From Phocaeicola sp. (GTDB lineage: Bacteria > Bacteroidota > Bacteroidia > Bacteroidales > Bacteroidaceae), in the NCBI GenBank assembly GCA_029257865.1, contig JARIAN010000099.1, positions 1 to 64,000 of the forward strand: a stretch of 64,000 bases of DNA, in the 5' to 3' direction. Below are positions 1-12,827 of the stretch, piece after piece. Under the pieces are notes generated by a model, which searched no databases, had not been told where the DNA came from, and was given only the letters and a program-made list of their open reading frames with translations. Made by a program: the position numbers and the translations under genes. Every line of letters starts with the position of its first letter. Within the stretch, counting starts at the first letter, position 1.

Positions 1-1314
1 ATGATTACCGGAAAACATTCGTGTGGAAACAAGTTCTTCGACAATACAACTTGTGTGTTTGACAGTGCACAGCAGACTTTCCCTAAACTTCTCAGAAAAG
101 CGGGATATCAGACCGCAGTCATTGGAAAATGGCATCTGGAAAGTTTGCCTAGCGGGTTTGACTATTGGCAGATTGTTCCGGGGCAAGGTGACTATTATAA
201 TCCGGACTTTATTACTCAGCAGAATGATACTATCCAGAAGCATGGATACATTACTAATATTATAACAGACGATGCCATCGACTGGATGGAGAATAAGCGT
301 GATGAGTCGAAGCCGTTCTGCTTGTTGATTCATCATAAGGCTATTCACCGAAACTGGATGGCGGACACTTGCAATCTGGCATTGTATGAAGATAAGACCT
401 TCCCTCTTCCTGAAACATTTTATGATGACTATGAAGGTCGTCCTGCTGCAGCTGCTCAGGAAATGAGTATCGTGAAGGATATGGATATGATTTATGACTT
501 GAAGATGTTGCGCCCCGACAAGGAAACTCGTCTGAAGAGTCTGTATGAAAAATTCCTGGGACGCATGGATGAAGGACAACGTGCTGCATGGGATAAATTC
601 TATGGCCCGATCATTGCAGACTTCTATAAGAAGAATCCGCAGGGAAAAGACTTGGCCGAGTGGAAGTTCCAACGTTATATGCGTGATTACATGAAAACCG
701 TGAAGTCTTTGGATGATAATGTGGGAAGAGTATTGGATTATTTGAAAGAAAAAGGATTACTGGATAATACATTGGTTGTATATACTTCCGACCAGGGATT
801 CTATATGGGAGAGCATGGATGGTTTGACAAGCGTTTCATGTATGAAGAATCATTCCATACTCCACTTATCATGCGTCTGCCCAAAGGTTTTGACCGCAGA
901 GGTGATGTAACAGAGATGGTGCAGAACATTGACTATGGACCTACTTTCCTCGAACTGGCAGGTGCTGAGGTGCCAGAGGATATGCATGGGGTGTCTTTGC
1001 TTCCTTTGCTGAGAGGTGAACATCCGGAAGACTGGCGCACGGCTTTGTATTATCATTATTATGAGTATCCGGCAGAACACATGGTGAAGCGTCATTATGG
1101 AGTACGCACTGACAGATATAAATTGATGCATTTCTATAATAATATAGACAAGTGGGAACTATATGATTTAAAAAATGACCCGAATGAATTGCATAACCTG
1201 TATGGTCAGAGTGAACTTGAGCCTGTAGTGAAGGACTTGAAGGAGCAGATGTTGAAATTGCAGGAGCAGTATGACGATCCGGTACGTTTTTCTTTAGATC
1301 GTGATAAAGAATGA
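1..1314 (+). CDS. Sulfatase (arylsulfatase family S1), 5' end cut by window
   Basis: Hydrolyses sulfate esters, probably on a host or dietary glycan, in the periplasm or at the surface. The reading frame is open from base 1. The first residues (MITGKHSCGN) match the stretch that normally follows the C/S-x-P-S-R formylglycine motif, so the signal peptide and catalytic nucleophile lie upstream of the window and the ATG at base 1 is internal. Visible family signatures are the VIGKWHL motif near residue 41, a YTSDQGFYMGEHG segment (metal-binding Asp and the following His region) near residue 260, and a C-terminal DRYKLMHF-type strand. The stop overlaps the start of the GH20 gene by 4 nt (ATGA), so the two are translationally coupled. 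Family is secure; the sulfated substrate and the sulfatase subfamily cannot be read from this fragment. Confidence 0.9.
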   Translation: MITGKHSCGNKFFDNTTCVFDSAQQTFPKLLRKAGYQTAVIGKWHLESLPSGFDYWQIVPGQGDYYNPDFITQQNDTIQKHGYITNIITDDAIDWMENKRDESKPFCLLIHHKAIHRNWMADTCNLALYEDKTFPLPETFYDDYEGRPAAAAQEMSIVKDMDMIYDLKMLRPDKETRLKSLYEKFLGRMDEGQRAAWDKFYGPIIADFYKKNPQGKDLAEWKFQRYMRDYMKTVKSLDDNVGRVLDYLKEKGLLDNTLVVYTSDQGFYMGEHGWFDKRFMYEESFHTPLIMRLPKGFDRRGDVTEMVQNIDYGPTFLELAGAEVPEDMHGVSLLPLLRGEHPEDWRTALYYHYYEYPAEHMVKRHYGVRTDRYKLMHFYNNIDKWELYDLKNDPNELHNLYGQSELEPVVKDLKEQMLKLQEQYDDPVRFSLDRDKE

Positions 1315-3647
1315 TGGGAATGAAAGTTCTTTTAAATACAATAATCTGCAGCAGCCTATTGGCTGTAAGCGGATTGATGGTATCTTGTAGTGATGGTGTC
1401 ACATATAAGGAAACCAGAGTTATACCTAAAATGGTGGAGGTAGAAAAAGGTTCAGGGTATTTTTCCCTGAACCACAACACTGTGATTTCTATATCTTCAG
1501 AGCAGCAGAGATTTGTTGCTGATTGGTTTTCTTCTTTATTTACCATACCTACAGGATTTACTCCTCAGATAAGTAATAGTTCTAGTGGAGATATCTGTCT
1601 AGTAGAGGATGATACAATGAAAGAAGAAGCCTATGAAATGGAAATTTCATCTGATAGAATACAGATAAAGGCTGCAGATAATAGAGGTTTTTTTTATGCA
1701 TTGCAAAGTTTAAGGTTAATGCTTCCGGCAACGATTGAAGGAGGAAAATCGGAAAAGTCAGCATGGAGTTTGCCTGTAATGAAGGTGAAAGATGAGCCTC
1801 GTTTTGCTTACCGTGGCTTTATGTTGGATGTGGCACGCTTTTTTATGCCGAAAAAAGATTTGCTCCGGATGATAGACTGCATGGCAATGTTGAAATTGAA
1901 TAAATTGCATCTGCATCTGACTGATGACAATGGTTGGCGATTAGAAATCAAGAAATATCCTCGTCTTACAGAAGTGGGAGCCTGGAGAGTGGACCGTCAG
2001 AACTTGCCTTTCCCAAACCGTAGAAATCCGGAGAAAGGAGAAAAGGCTACTATAGGAGGCTATTATACGCAAGAGGAAATGAAGGAGGTGATAGCTTATG
2101 CGGCACAAAGACAGGTGGAGGTGATTCCTGAAATAGATATTCCTGCCCATTCTAATGCTGCTTTGGCGGCATATCCGGAGTTGGCTTGTCCTGTTGTTGA
2201 TCATTTTATAGGTGTGTTGCCCGGATTAGGAGGAAATAATGCTGAAGTTATTTTCTGTGCTGGCAATGAAAATTCCTTTAAGTTCTTGAAAGGGGTACTT
2301 GATGAAGTTATTGATTTATTTCCTTCGCGTTATATTCATTTAGGGGGGGATGAAGCAAATAAAAAAAATTGGAAGAAATGTCCGCTTTGTCAGGCTCGTA
2401 TCAGAAAAGAACATTTGACCGACGAAGAAGCGTTGCAGGGATACTTTATGGGGCGCATGAGTGATTATGTCAGAAGTAAAGGCAAGGAGGTTATGGGATG
2501 GGATGAACTGACTAATAGCCAACTGCCGAAGGATGTGATTGTTTTTGGGTGGCAAGGTCTAGGTAATGCTGCTTTAAAGGCGGCCCAGCAAGGGCATCGT
2601 TTTATAATGACACCGGCACGGATTGCTTATTTGATACGTTATCAAGGGCCACAGTGGTTTGAACCTCTGACTTATTTTGGAAACAATACCTTGAAAGACC
2701 TTTATATGTATGAACCTGTACAGGATAACTGGAAACCGGAATATGAGTCTTTGCTGATGGGAGTGCAGGCTAGTATGTGGACTGAATTCTGTGATAAACC
2801 TGCGGATGTCTTTTATCAAGTATTTCCTCGTTTGGCTGCTTTGGCGGAACTTGTGTGGACTCCGAAAGGACAAAAAGATTGGACTGCTTTTTTAGATGGC
2901 TTGGATAATTATCTGACTCACTTAGATAATAAAGGTGTTGTATATTCAAAGGCGATGTACAATATTCAGCATACTGTGCATGGTGATTCGTTGGGACAGT
3001 TGCGAGTGAAACTGGAGTGTGAACGCCCCGATGTAGAGATTCGATATACTTTGGATGGAACAGAACCGCTTAGTACTTCTGCTTTATATGAAGAAGAACT
3101 TGCAGTGACGGGAAATACAACAATAAAAGCGGCTACTTTCAAGCAGGGAATTCAAACAGGTAAGGTATTGGTGCTCCCGTTGAAATGGAATAAGGCTACA
3201 GCCAAACCTTTAGTGAAAGCACAGAGAGGGATGGAGGTATTAGTCAATGGATTGAGAGGTAGTCTTAAGCAAACAGATTTCGAATGGTATACTGGAGCTT
3301 TGCTTGAACCCTTTGATGTGACGCTTGATTTAGGAAAAGAGACTATACTAAGTCAGTGTGTCATAGGTTGTGTGACTAATTATGGTATGGGAGTACATAA
3401 ACCTCGTCGTGTTTGTGTGGAAGTTTCATCGGATAATATTAACTTTGCAAATGTAGGAGAACTGCTCTATGCAGATAATGAAATATTTAAGGAAGGAAAC
3501 TTCATTGAGGATTTGAAGGTGCAGTTTGAAACGGTGAAAGCGCGGTATGTGCGTATCTCTTTTGAAGTGCCTGGCAGATGCCCTTTAGATCATGTACGTC
3601 CAGGACAGCCGTCAAGAATATATCTTGATGAAATAATGATAGAATAG
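1311..3647 (+). CDS. GH20 beta-N-acetylhexosaminidase lipoprotein
   Basis: Removes terminal beta-linked GlcNAc or GalNAc by substrate-assisted catalysis. The 778-residue protein begins with a lipoprotein signal (LLAVSGLMVSC), so it is probably membrane-anchored. Then come a GH20 N-terminal alpha/beta domain, and a catalytic barrel marked by RGFMLDVARFFMP, HLHLTDDNGWRLEIKKYP and the Asp-Glu pair in HLGGDEANKKNW. A chitobiase/HEX C-terminal module follows (RYTLDGTEPLSTS), and last an F5/8-type discoidin-like carbohydrate-binding domain. It overlaps the sulfatase by ATGA. In-frame ATGs at 1314 and 1320 are alternative starts; all keep the signal. The pairing with a sulfatase suggests trimming of sulfated HexNAc glycans (inference). 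Confidence 0.93.
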   Translation: MMGMKVLLNTIICSSLLAVSGLMVSCSDGVTYKETRVIPKMVEVEKGSGYFSLNHNTVISISSEQQRFVADWFSSLFTIPTGFTPQISNSSSGDICLVEDDTMKEEAYEMEISSDRIQIKAADNRGFFYALQSLRLMLPATIEGGKSEKSAWSLPVMKVKDEPRFAYRGFMLDVARFFMPKKDLLRMIDCMAMLKLNKLHLHLTDDNGWRLEIKKYPRLTEVGAWRVDRQNLPFPNRRNPEKGEKATIGGYYTQEEMKEVIAYAAQRQVEVIPEIDIPAHSNAALAAYPELACPVVDHFIGVLPGLGGNNAEVIFCAGNENSFKFLKGVLDEVIDLFPSRYIHLGGDEANKKNWKKCPLCQARIRKEHLTDEEALQGYFMGRMSDYVRSKGKEVMGWDELTNSQLPKDVIVFGWQGLGNAALKAAQQGHRFIMTPARIAYLIRYQGPQWFEPLTYFGNNTLKDLYMYEPVQDNWKPEYESLLMGVQASMWTEFCDKPADVFYQVFPRLAALAELVWTPKGQKDWTAFLDGLDNYLTHLDNKGVVYSKAMYNIQHTVHGDSLGQLRVKLECERPDVEIRYTLDGTEPLSTSALYEEELAVTGNTTIKAATFKQGIQTGKVLVLPLKWNKATAKPLVKAQRGMEVLVNGLRGSLKQTDFEWYTGALLEPFDVTLDLGKETILSQCVIGCVTNYGMGVHKPRRVCVEVSSDNINFANVGELLYADNEIFKEGNFIEDLKVQFETVKARYVRISFEVPGRCPLDHVRPGQPSRIYLDEIMIE

Positions 3648-3668
3648 GTAGAGATAGATACATATTCT

Positions 3669-3717
3669 AAAACTGCTTGTCTATACGGATTTATCTGCAT
3701 AGACAAGCAGTTTTTTT
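3669..3717 (+). terminator. Rho-independent terminator after sulfatase-GH20
   Basis: A 16-bp inverted repeat (AAAACTGCTTGTCTAT at 3669-3684, its complement at 3699-3714) encloses a 14-nt loop and runs straight into a T tract. It lies about 20 nt after the GH20 stop and closes that transcript. Confidence 0.9.
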
Positions 3718-3837
3718 GCTGTATGATTTTATTGTAAGTATAGTCTTTTACTTTGATATTATTGTATGGCGAACCTTATAATGGAAGATATTTGAGAAAC
3801 TTCAATAGATTGTGATTATGTGGAAAAGTAACTTTTT

Positions 3838-3901
3838 GATAGCTGCTTCTTGTTGGTTCACTGTCCCGGTAGGGGAGTGGATAAGGCAAGGTGCAGCTAT
3901 C
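3838..3901 (+). ncRNA. Candidate structured leader element upstream of GH2
   Basis: Nested complementary segments can form one long hairpin: GATAGCTGC (3838-3846) with GCAGCTATC (3893-3901), CTTG (3849-3852) with CAAG (3887-3890), CACT (3859-3862) with AGTG (3876-3879), and CCC (3865-3867) with GGG (3872-3874). TTTGTTT follows. It lies 48 nt before the GH2 start. It could be an attenuator, a protein-binding leader or a short terminated RNA; function unknown. Confidence 0.4.
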
Positions 3902-3937
3902 TTTGTTTAGTTTGCTAGATGAAAATAAATAATTTAA

Positions 3938-7549
<3,612 letters not shown>

Positions 7550-7624
7550 AAAGGGGAGGATAGATGAGATAAACCGATACTCTACAATAGAGTAGGGGAA
7601 ATTTATAAGAAAGAGATGAATTAA

Positions 7625-7656
7625 TTTGGTTTTTATCAGATTATTACGTAAATTTA
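7625..7656 (+). promoter_or_regulatory. Bacteroidota-type promoter for the candidate sRNA
   Basis: TTTG at 7625-7628, a 20-bp spacer and TAAATTTA at 7649-7656 match the TTTG-N19-21-TAnnTTTG pattern with a single mismatch in the last base. Predicted transcription start is about 7663. Confidence 0.45.
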
Positions 7657-7662
7657 CAAAAT

Positions 7663-7798
7663 AAGAACTTGTGGTATGAGTCTTTTTCTTCTTGTATTGC
7701 AAGTGGTGTGTCGCTGGACACGTATTAATGGCGATTAATGAAAGGTTTCATCTGTGGAGTGGCTGGGCGCAGTTATACTCGACAGATGAAATTTTTTT
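7663..7798 (+). ncRNA. Candidate intergenic small RNA ending in a terminator
   Basis: Between the promoter-like pair at 7625-7656 and a terminator, the strand can form three successive hairpins. They are GTGTC-GCTG-GACAC (7708-7721, extendable by wobble pairs), ATTAAT-GGCG-ATTAAT (7724-7739), and TTTCATCTGT (7746-7755) with ACAGATGAAA (7782-7791). The last encloses GAGT/ACTC and is followed by seven T. There is no start codon with a sensible frame. The arrangement resembles a stand-alone sRNA of roughly 135 nt. No known RNA family is recognised. Confidence 0.4.
7746..7798 (+). terminator. Rho-independent terminator
   Basis: A 10-bp stem, TTTCATCTGT with ACAGATGAAA, is followed by T7 (7792-7798). 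The 26-nt loop includes a secondary GAGT/ACTC helix. It ends either the GH2 transcript or the candidate small RNA. Confidence 0.75.
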
Positions 7799-8015
7799 GT
7801 TGATTACCGGCGGAGATAAGTTCAGTAGGGAGGAGTCATCTTTGCAGTTTTTTGAATAACACCGGTGAACTCCATGAATTCTTGTTAAGGTTAAAGGCAA
7901 GTAGAGAGCAGGGAAGATGTTGTGGGGAGATTTCAGATGAAGATGATACAAGTAGGTAGAGGACGTTAAAATGTAGCATTAAACAGATAAAATCGATTTT
8001 TTTCATGGAAAATGC

Positions 8016-8045
8016 TTGGAAAACGTATTTTCTTTTTTACTTTTG
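8016..8045 (+). promoter_or_regulatory. Promoter of the DUF3467 gene
   Basis: TTG at 8016-8018, a 19-bp spacer and TACTTTTG at 8038-8045 (exact TAnnTTTG). This places the transcript start near 8051, so the upstream in-frame TTG at 8016 cannot be the start codon and the ATG at 8088 is preferred. Confidence 0.8.
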
Positions 8046-8087
8046 CCGTCCGTAAGATTAACTGAAATAAATTTAAACTTAATTATC

Positions 8088-8417
8088 ATGGAAAACGAAA
8101 ACAACAATAATCAGCTTCAGATTGAGCTGAAAGAAGAAGTAGCACAGGGAACTTATGCAAACTTGGCTATCTTGACTCACTCCACTTCAGAATTTATTAT
8201 CGACTTTGTACGCATCATGCCAGGTATTCCTAAGGCAGGTGTCCAGTCACGTATTGTGATGACTCCAGAACATGCAAAACGACTGATGTATGCTCTTCAG
8301 GATAATATCGCAAAATATGAAAGCAATTTTGGAGCTATCCGTATGCCGGAAGAACAGATGCAGAATGAAAACAAAACATTTGTACCTCCATTGAGTGACT
8401 TTAAAGGAGAGGCTTAA
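8088..8417 (+). CDS. DUF3467 family protein
   Basis: A 109-residue soluble protein of unknown function. The start MENENNNNQ was chosen because the promoter -7 box lies upstream of it and inside the longer open frame. The signature is a conserved beta strand (AILTHSTSEFIIDFVRIMPG) followed by a helix (MTPEHAKRLMYALQDNIAKYE), with an acidic, Asn/Gln-rich N terminus and no signal peptide. It has its own promoter and terminator and stands immediately before the ribosomal superoperon in the same orientation. No enzymatic motif is visible. Confidence 0.88.
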   Translation: MENENNNNQLQIELKEEVAQGTYANLAILTHSTSEFIIDFVRIMPGIPKAGVQSRIVMTPEHAKRLMYALQDNIAKYESNFGAIRMPEEQMQNENKTFVPPLSDFKGEA

Positions 8418-8441
8418 AAAAGTATAAAAAAAGAATTCTGT

Positions 8442-8481
8442 AGCCCATTTCCCATCTTTTTCAGGGAAATGGGCTTTTTTT
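8442..8481 (+). terminator. Terminator after DUF3467 gene
   Basis: A perfect 12-bp stem, AGCCCATTTCCC (8442-8453) with GGGAAATGGGCT (8464-8475), has a 10-nt loop and T7. It insulates the ribosomal operon promoter at 8494. Confidence 0.93.
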
Positions 8482-8493
8482 GTCCTAAAACAG

Positions 8494-8524
8494 TTTGCCT
8501 ATTAAAAAGTTATTTGTAATTTTG
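8494..8524 (+). promoter_or_regulatory. Main promoter of the str-S10-spc-alpha superoperon
   Basis: TTTG at 8494-8497, a 19-bp spacer and TAATTTTG at 8517-8524 give an exact match to the Bacteroidota housekeeping consensus. No comparably good internal promoter was seen before the terminator at 26726, so this probably drives about 18 kb of genes. The leader to rpsL is about 70 nt. Confidence 0.9.
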
Positions 8525-8602
8525 CAACCCGAAATGTATTGTTTCGCTAAGGATTGGAAAAACAGTAAAATTAAAATATATAACAATTAAAAATCAAACA
8601 AA

Positions 8603-9010
8603 ATGCCTACTATTCAACAGTTAGTAAGAAAAGGAAGAACGGTTTTGGTTGATAAGAGTAAATCACCTGCATTGGACTCATGCCCTCAGAGACGTGGTGT
8701 TTGTGTACGTGTTTACACTACAACTCCTAAGAAACCTAACTCAGCAATGCGTAAAGTTGCCCGTGTGCGTCTGACAAACTCTAAAGAAGTTAACTCATAC
8801 ATCCCAGGAGAAGGACACAACTTGCAGGAACACTCAATCGTATTGGTTCGTGGTGGTCGTGTGAAAGACCTTCCAGGTGTACGTTATCACATTGTTCGTG
8901 GTACATTGGATACAGCAGGTGTAGCTGGTCGTACACAGAGACGTTCTAAATACGGTGCTAAGCGTCCAAAACCAGGACAGGCAGCTCCAGCAGGAAAAGG
9001 CAAAAAGTAA
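8603..9010 (+). CDS. rpsL: 30S ribosomal protein uS12
   Basis: Decoding-centre protein of the small subunit; 135 residues. The loop [11 protein letters not shown] carries lysines at 43-44 and the segment [13 protein letters not shown] carries K88 and D89. Lysines at these positions are the streptomycin-sensitive state, and D89 is the residue methylthiolated by RimO in other bacteria. A basic tail ([15 protein letters not shown]) extends past the E. coli end. First gene of the superoperon. Confidence 0.98.
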   Translation: MPTIQQLVRKGRTVLVDKSKSPALDSCPQRRGVCVRVYTTTPKKPNSAMRKVARVRLTNSKEVNSYIPGEGHNLQEHSIVLVRGGRVKDLPGVRYHIVRGTLDTAGVAGRTQRRSKYGAKRPKPGQAAPAGKGKK

Positions 9011-9161
9011 GACTTAGCTGAGTACAATCCTTTTTAGAAAAAAAAACTATTTAAATCCGTTTTGGTTTGTTGGAAAAGCTTTAAGGTTGAGTAAATACTT
9101 CGGTGGAAGTGTTGAAGTAAACAGAGATGCAGCCCCAAACTAAACATTATTATCAAACAAA
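9011..9161 (+). promoter_or_regulatory. rpsL-rpsG intercistronic leader, possible S7 control site
   Basis: A 151-nt gap, unusually long for this operon. It contains a small hairpin ACTTC-GGTG-GAAGT (9097-9110). The T/G-rich segment near 9060-9072 can pair imperfectly with CCCCAAACTAAAC near 9133-9145. In E. coli, S7 represses translation through the rpsL-rpsG junction; a similar role here is inference only. Confidence 0.3.
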
Positions 9162-9638
9162 ATGAGAAAAGCAAAACCAAAAAAACGTGTGATCCTCCCG
9201 GATCCAGTATTCAACGATCAGAAGGTTTCTAAGTTCGTAAACCATCTGATGTATGATGGAAAGAAGAACACTTCTTATGAAATCTTCTACAATGCATTGA
9301 AAACAGTTGAAACTAAACTTCCTAACGAAGAATCGTCTGCATTGGAAGTTTGGAAAAAAGCATTAGATAATGTAACTCCTCAGCTGGAAGTAAAATCTCG
9401 CCGTATCGGTGGTGCTACTTTCCAGGTTCCTACTGAAATTCGTCCTGACCGCAAAGAGTCAATCTCAATGAAGAACTTGATTGCTTTCGCTCGTAAACGC
9501 GGTGGTAAATCAATGGCTGATAAATTGGCTGCTGAAATCCTTGACGCTTATAACGAACAGGGTGGTGCCTTCAAACGTAAAGAAGATATGCACCGTATGG
9601 CTGAAGCTAACCGTGCATTCGCTCACTTCAGATTCTAA
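9162..9638 (+). CDS. rpsG: 30S ribosomal protein uS7
   Basis: Primary 16S rRNA-binding protein that nucleates assembly of the 30S head and lines the E site. Its 158 residues are the usual length. Family segments include the N-terminal [20 protein letters not shown], the [16 protein letters not shown] loop and a C-terminal helix ending AHFRF. It lies 34 nt before fusA. Confidence 0.98.
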   Translation: MRKAKPKKRVILPDPVFNDQKVSKFVNHLMYDGKKNTSYEIFYNALKTVETKLPNEESSALEVWKKALDNVTPQLEVKSRRIGGATFQVPTEIRPDRKESISMKNLIAFARKRGGKSMADKLAAEILDAYNEQGGAFKRKEDMHRMAEANRAFAHFRF

Positions 9639-9672
9639 TCAAGTATTTAATATATAATAAGAAGGAACTAAA

Positions 9673-11790
9673 ATGGCTAAAAACGATTTGCATTTGACCC
9701 GTAATATCGGTATTATGGCTCACATCGATGCTGGTAAGACTACTACTTCAGAACGTATTTTGTTCTATACAGGTCTGACTCACAAGATCGGTGAAACTCA
9801 TGATGGTTCAGCTACAATGGACTGGATGGCTCAGGAGCAGGAACGCGGTATTACTATTACTTCTGCTGCGACAACAACTTATTGGATTTACAGCGGCAAC
9901 AAATATAAAATCAACTTGATTGACACTCCGGGACACGTTGACTTTACTGCTGAAGTAGAACGTTCATTGCGTGTTCTTGACGGTGCTGTTGCTACATACT
10001 GTGCGGTAGGTGGTGTTGAACCACAGTCTGAAACTGTATGGCGTCAGGCTGACAAATACAATGTACCACGTATCGGTTATGTAAACAAAATGGACCGTTC
10101 AGGTGCAGACTTCTTCGAAGTAGTTCGCCAGATGAAGGATGTGTTGGGAGCTAATCCATGTCCTATTGAAATTCCTATCGGTGCAGAAGAAAACTTTAAG
10201 GGAGTTGTTGACTTGATTAAGATGAAAGCTATCTTGTGGCACGATGAAACAATGGGTGCTGACTATAGCTTGGAAGATATCCCTGCAAACTTGGTTGATG
10301 AAGCCAACGAGTGGAGAGAAAAGATGCTTGAAAAAGTGGCTGAATTTGATGAAGTGTTGATGGAAAAATTCTTTGACGATCCTTCAACTATCACTGATGA
10401 AGAAATCTTGCGTGCTTTGCGTGCTGCAACTCTTAAGATGGAAATTGTTCCTATGTTGTGTGGTTCTTCATTCAAGAACAAAGGTGTTCAGACATTGCTG
10501 GATTACGTTTGTGCTTTCTTGCCTTCACCATTGGACACTCCAAACATCATAGGTTCTAACCCTGATACAGGTGCTGAAGAAGATCGTAAGCCTAGCGAAG
10601 ATGAAAAAACTTCAGCTTTGGCATTTAAAATCGCTACTGACCCTTATGTTGGTCGTTTGACTTTCTTCCGTGTTTATTCAGGTAAAGTAGATGCTGGTTC
10701 TTATATTTACAACACTCGCTCTGGTAAGAAGGAACGTGTATCACGTTTGTTTCAGATGCACTCAAACAAGCAGAATCCTGTTGAAGTGATTGGTGCTGGT
10801 GATATCGGTGCAGGTGTTGGTTTCAAAGATATCCGTACTGGTGATACTTTGTGTGATGAAACTGCTCCTATCGTTCTTGAATCTATGGATTTCCCAGATC
10901 CAGTTATCGGTATCGCAGTTGAGCCTAAGACTCAGAAAGACTTGGATAAACTGTCTAATGGTTTGGCTAAATTGGCTGAAGAAGACCCAACATTTACAGT
11001 TAAGACTGACGAACAGACAGGTCAGACTGTTATTTCAGGTATGGGTGAGCTTCACTTGGATATCATCATCGACCGTTTGAAACGTGAATTCAAAGTAGAA
11101 TGTAACCAGGGTCGTCCTCAGGTTAGCTACAAAGAAGCTATCACTAAGTCAGTTGAATTGCGTGAGGTTTACAAGAAACAGTCAGGTGGTCGTGGTAAGT
11201 TTGCTGATATCATCGTAACTATCAGTCCAGTTGATGAAGACTTCAAGCAGGGCGGTTTGCAGTTTATCGATGAAGTGAAAGGTGGTAACGTTCCTAAGGA
11301 ATTTATCCCTTCAGTTCAGAAAGGTTTTGCAACAGCAATGAAGAATGGTATCTTGGCAGGTTATCCGCTTGATTCACTGAAGGTAGTCTTGAAGGATGGT
11401 TCATTCCACCCAGTTGACTCTGACCAGTTGTCATTCGAAATCTGTGCTATCCAGGCTTACAAGAATGCTTGTGCTAAGGCAGGTCCTGTTTTGATGGAGC
11501 CTATCATGAAGTTGGAAGTAGTAACTCCAGAAGAAAATATGGGTGATGTTATCGGTGACTTGAACAGACGTCGTGGTCAGGTAGAAGGTATGGAAACAAG
11601 CCGTTCTGGTGCTCGTATTGTGAAAGCAATGGTTCCATTGGCTGAAATGTTCGGTTATGTAACAGCTTTGCGTACTATCACTTCAGGTCGTGCTACTTCT
11701 TCAATGACTTATGATCACCATGCACAGGTATCTAGCTCAATCGCTAAGACTGTATTGGAAGAAGTTAAAGGTCGCGTAGACTTGGTATAA
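9673..11790 (+). CDS. fusA: Translation elongation factor G
   Basis: GTPase that drives ribosomal translocation and, with RRF, subunit recycling; cytoplasmic. 705 residues. The G domain shows [13 protein letters not shown] (P loop, near residue 16), the RGITITSAA switch I, DTPGHVDF and NKMD. Domains II-V follow, including the [11 protein letters not shown] segment and the C-terminal [14 protein letters not shown] region. Unlike the E. coli str operon, no tuf gene follows; the next gene is rpsJ. Confidence 0.98.
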   Translation: MAKNDLHLTRNIGIMAHIDAGKTTTSERILFYTGLTHKIGETHDGSATMDWMAQEQERGITITSAATTTYWIYSGNKYKINLIDTPGHVDFTAEVERSLRVLDGAVATYCAVGGVEPQSETVWRQADKYNVPRIGYVNKMDRSGADFFEVVRQMKDVLGANPCPIEIPIGAEENFKGVVDLIKMKAILWHDETMGADYSLEDIPANLVDEANEWREKMLEKVAEFDEVLMEKFFDDPSTITDEEILRALRAATLKMEIVPMLCGSSFKNKGVQTLLDYVCAFLPSPLDTPNIIGSNPDTGAEEDRKPSEDEKTSALAFKIATDPYVGRLTFFRVYSGKVDAGSYIYNTRSGKKERVSRLFQMHSNKQNPVEVIGAGDIGAGVGFKDIRTGDTLCDETAPIVLESMDFPDPVIGIAVEPKTQKDLDKLSNGLAKLAEEDPTFTVKTDEQTGQTVISGMGELHLDIIIDRLKREFKVECNQGRPQVSYKEAITKSVELREVYKKQSGGRGKFADIIVTISPVDEDFKQGGLQFIDEVKGGNVPKEFIPSVQKGFATAMKNGILAGYPLDSLKVVLKDGSFHPVDSDQLSFEICAIQAYKNACAKAGPVLMEPIMKLEVVTPEENMGDVIGDLNRRRGQVEGMETSRSGARIVKAMVPLAEMFGYVTALRTITSGRATSSMTYDHHAQVSSSIAKTVLEEVKGRVDLV

Positions 11791-11804
11791 TAAAGAATTA
11801 TCTT

Positions 11805-11848
11805 GAAGCCTATGAGGGCTAGCGAATGACTCTTAGCCCTCATGCTTC
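11805..11848 (+). promoter_or_regulatory. Stem-loop in the fusA-rpsJ gap
   Basis: A perfect 10-bp repeat ATGAGGGCTA (11812-11821) with TAGCCCTCAT (11834-11843) is extended across a CT bulge by GAAGC (11805-11809) with GCTTC (11844-11848). No T tract follows, so it is not a simple terminator. Its place before the S10 block suggests an autoregulatory leader or a processing site (inference). Confidence 0.55.
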
Positions 11849-11883
11849 ATCTTATAAAATAAATTTCTAATCAAATTTAAACA

Positions 11884-12189
11884 ATGAGTCAGAAAATCAG
11901 AATTAAACTGAAATCTTACGATCACAACTTGGTAGACAAGTCTGCAGAAAAGATTGTAAGAACTGTGAAGGCTACAGGCGCTATCGTTAGCGGTCCTATT
12001 CCATTGCCAACACACAAACGTATCTTCACTGTAAACCGTTCGACTTTCGTTAACAAGAAGTCACGCGAACAGTTCGAATTGTCTTCTTATAAGAGACTGA
12101 TCGACATCTATAGCTCAACTGCAAAGACAGTAGACGCTTTGATGAAATTGGAATTGCCAAGTGGAGTAGAAGTAGAAATTAAAGTTTAA
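11884..12189 (+). CDS. rpsJ: 30S ribosomal protein uS10
   Basis: Head protein of the small subunit and, as NusE, partner of NusB/NusG in antitermination. 101 residues with the hallmark loop [17 protein letters not shown]. First gene of the S10 block, preceded by the fusA-rpsJ stem-loop rather than by its own recognisable promoter. Confidence 0.98.
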   Translation: MSQKIRIKLKSYDHNLVDKSAEKIVRTVKATGAIVSGPIPLPTHKRIFTVNRSTFVNKKSREQFELSSYKRLIDIYSSTAKTVDALMKLELPSGVEVEIKV

Positions 12190-12209
12190 TCATTTAAAAA
12201 TTAACTGAA

Positions 12210-12827
12210 ATGCCAGGATTATTAGGAAAGAAAATCGGAATGACATCCGTTTTCAGTGCTGATGGTAAAAATGTACCATGCACTGTTATCGAAGCTGGTC
12301 CTTGTGTAGTTACTCAGATTAAGAGTGTAGAAAAAGATGGCTATGCAGCTGTTCAAGTAGGTTTCCAGGACATGAAGGAAAAGCACACTACTAAACCGTT
12401 GATGGGTCACTTTAAGAAAGCTGGAGTAACTCCAAAGAGACACTTGGCCGAGTTCAAAGATTTCTCAGAGGAATTGAATTTAGGTGACACTATTACCGTT
12501 GAATTGTTCAATGACGCTACTTATGTGGATGTTGTGGGAACTTCTAAGGGTAAAGGATTCCAGGGTGTTGTAAAACGTCATGGTTTCGGTGGTGTAGGCC
12601 AGACTACTCACGGTCAGCACAACCGCGCTCGTAAACCGGGTTCTATTGGTGCTTGTTCTTACCCTGCAAAAGTATTCAAAGGAATGCGCATGGGCGGACA
12701 CATGGGTGGTGAAAGAGTTACTACTCAAAACTTACAGGTATTAAAAGTAATTCCAGAACATAACTTGCTTTTGATCAAGGGTTCTGTTCCGGGTTGCAAA
12801 GGTTCAATCGTAATAATTGAGAAATAA
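12210..12827 (+). CDS. rplC: 50S ribosomal protein uL3
   Basis: Early-assembly 23S rRNA-binding protein whose long loop reaches the peptidyl-transferase centre. 205 residues. The start [14 protein letters not shown] and the glycine-rich loop [20 protein letters not shown] are diagnostic; the Q in the GQHN context is the site methylated by PrmB in some bacteria. Its stop codon shares one base with the rplD start. Confidence 0.98.
   Translation: MPGLLGKKIGMTSVFSADGKNVPCTVIEAGPCVVTQIKSVEKDGYAAVQVGFQDMKEKHTTKPLMGHFKKAGVTPKRHLAEFKDFSEELNLGDTITVELFNDATYVDVVGTSKGKGFQGVVKRHGFGGVGQTTHGQHNRARKPGSIGACSYPAKVFKGMRMGGHMGGERVTTQNLQVLKVIPEHNLLLIKGSVPGCKGSIVIIEK

Larger units (their letters stand above)
7550..8015 (+). 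other. Non-coding gap with a possible sRNA and a terminator
   Basis: No convincing protein gene is present between the GH2 stop and the DUF3467 promoter. The gap contains a short hairpin (ACTCTA/TAGAGT near 7581-7595), the candidate RNA at 7663-7798, and about 200 bp (7800-8010) in which I see nothing definite. Confidence 0.6.

Noticed and set aside
941-1546. A 201-codon minus-strand frame spanning the sulfatase-GH20 junction
   Set aside because: It overlaps two genes with clear family motifs and has low-complexity, cysteine/histidine-rich composition typical of shadow frames.
8016-8087. N-terminal extension of the DUF3467 protein from a TTG codon
   Set aside because: The stretch contains the promoter and the predicted transcription start, so it cannot be translated from that promoter.
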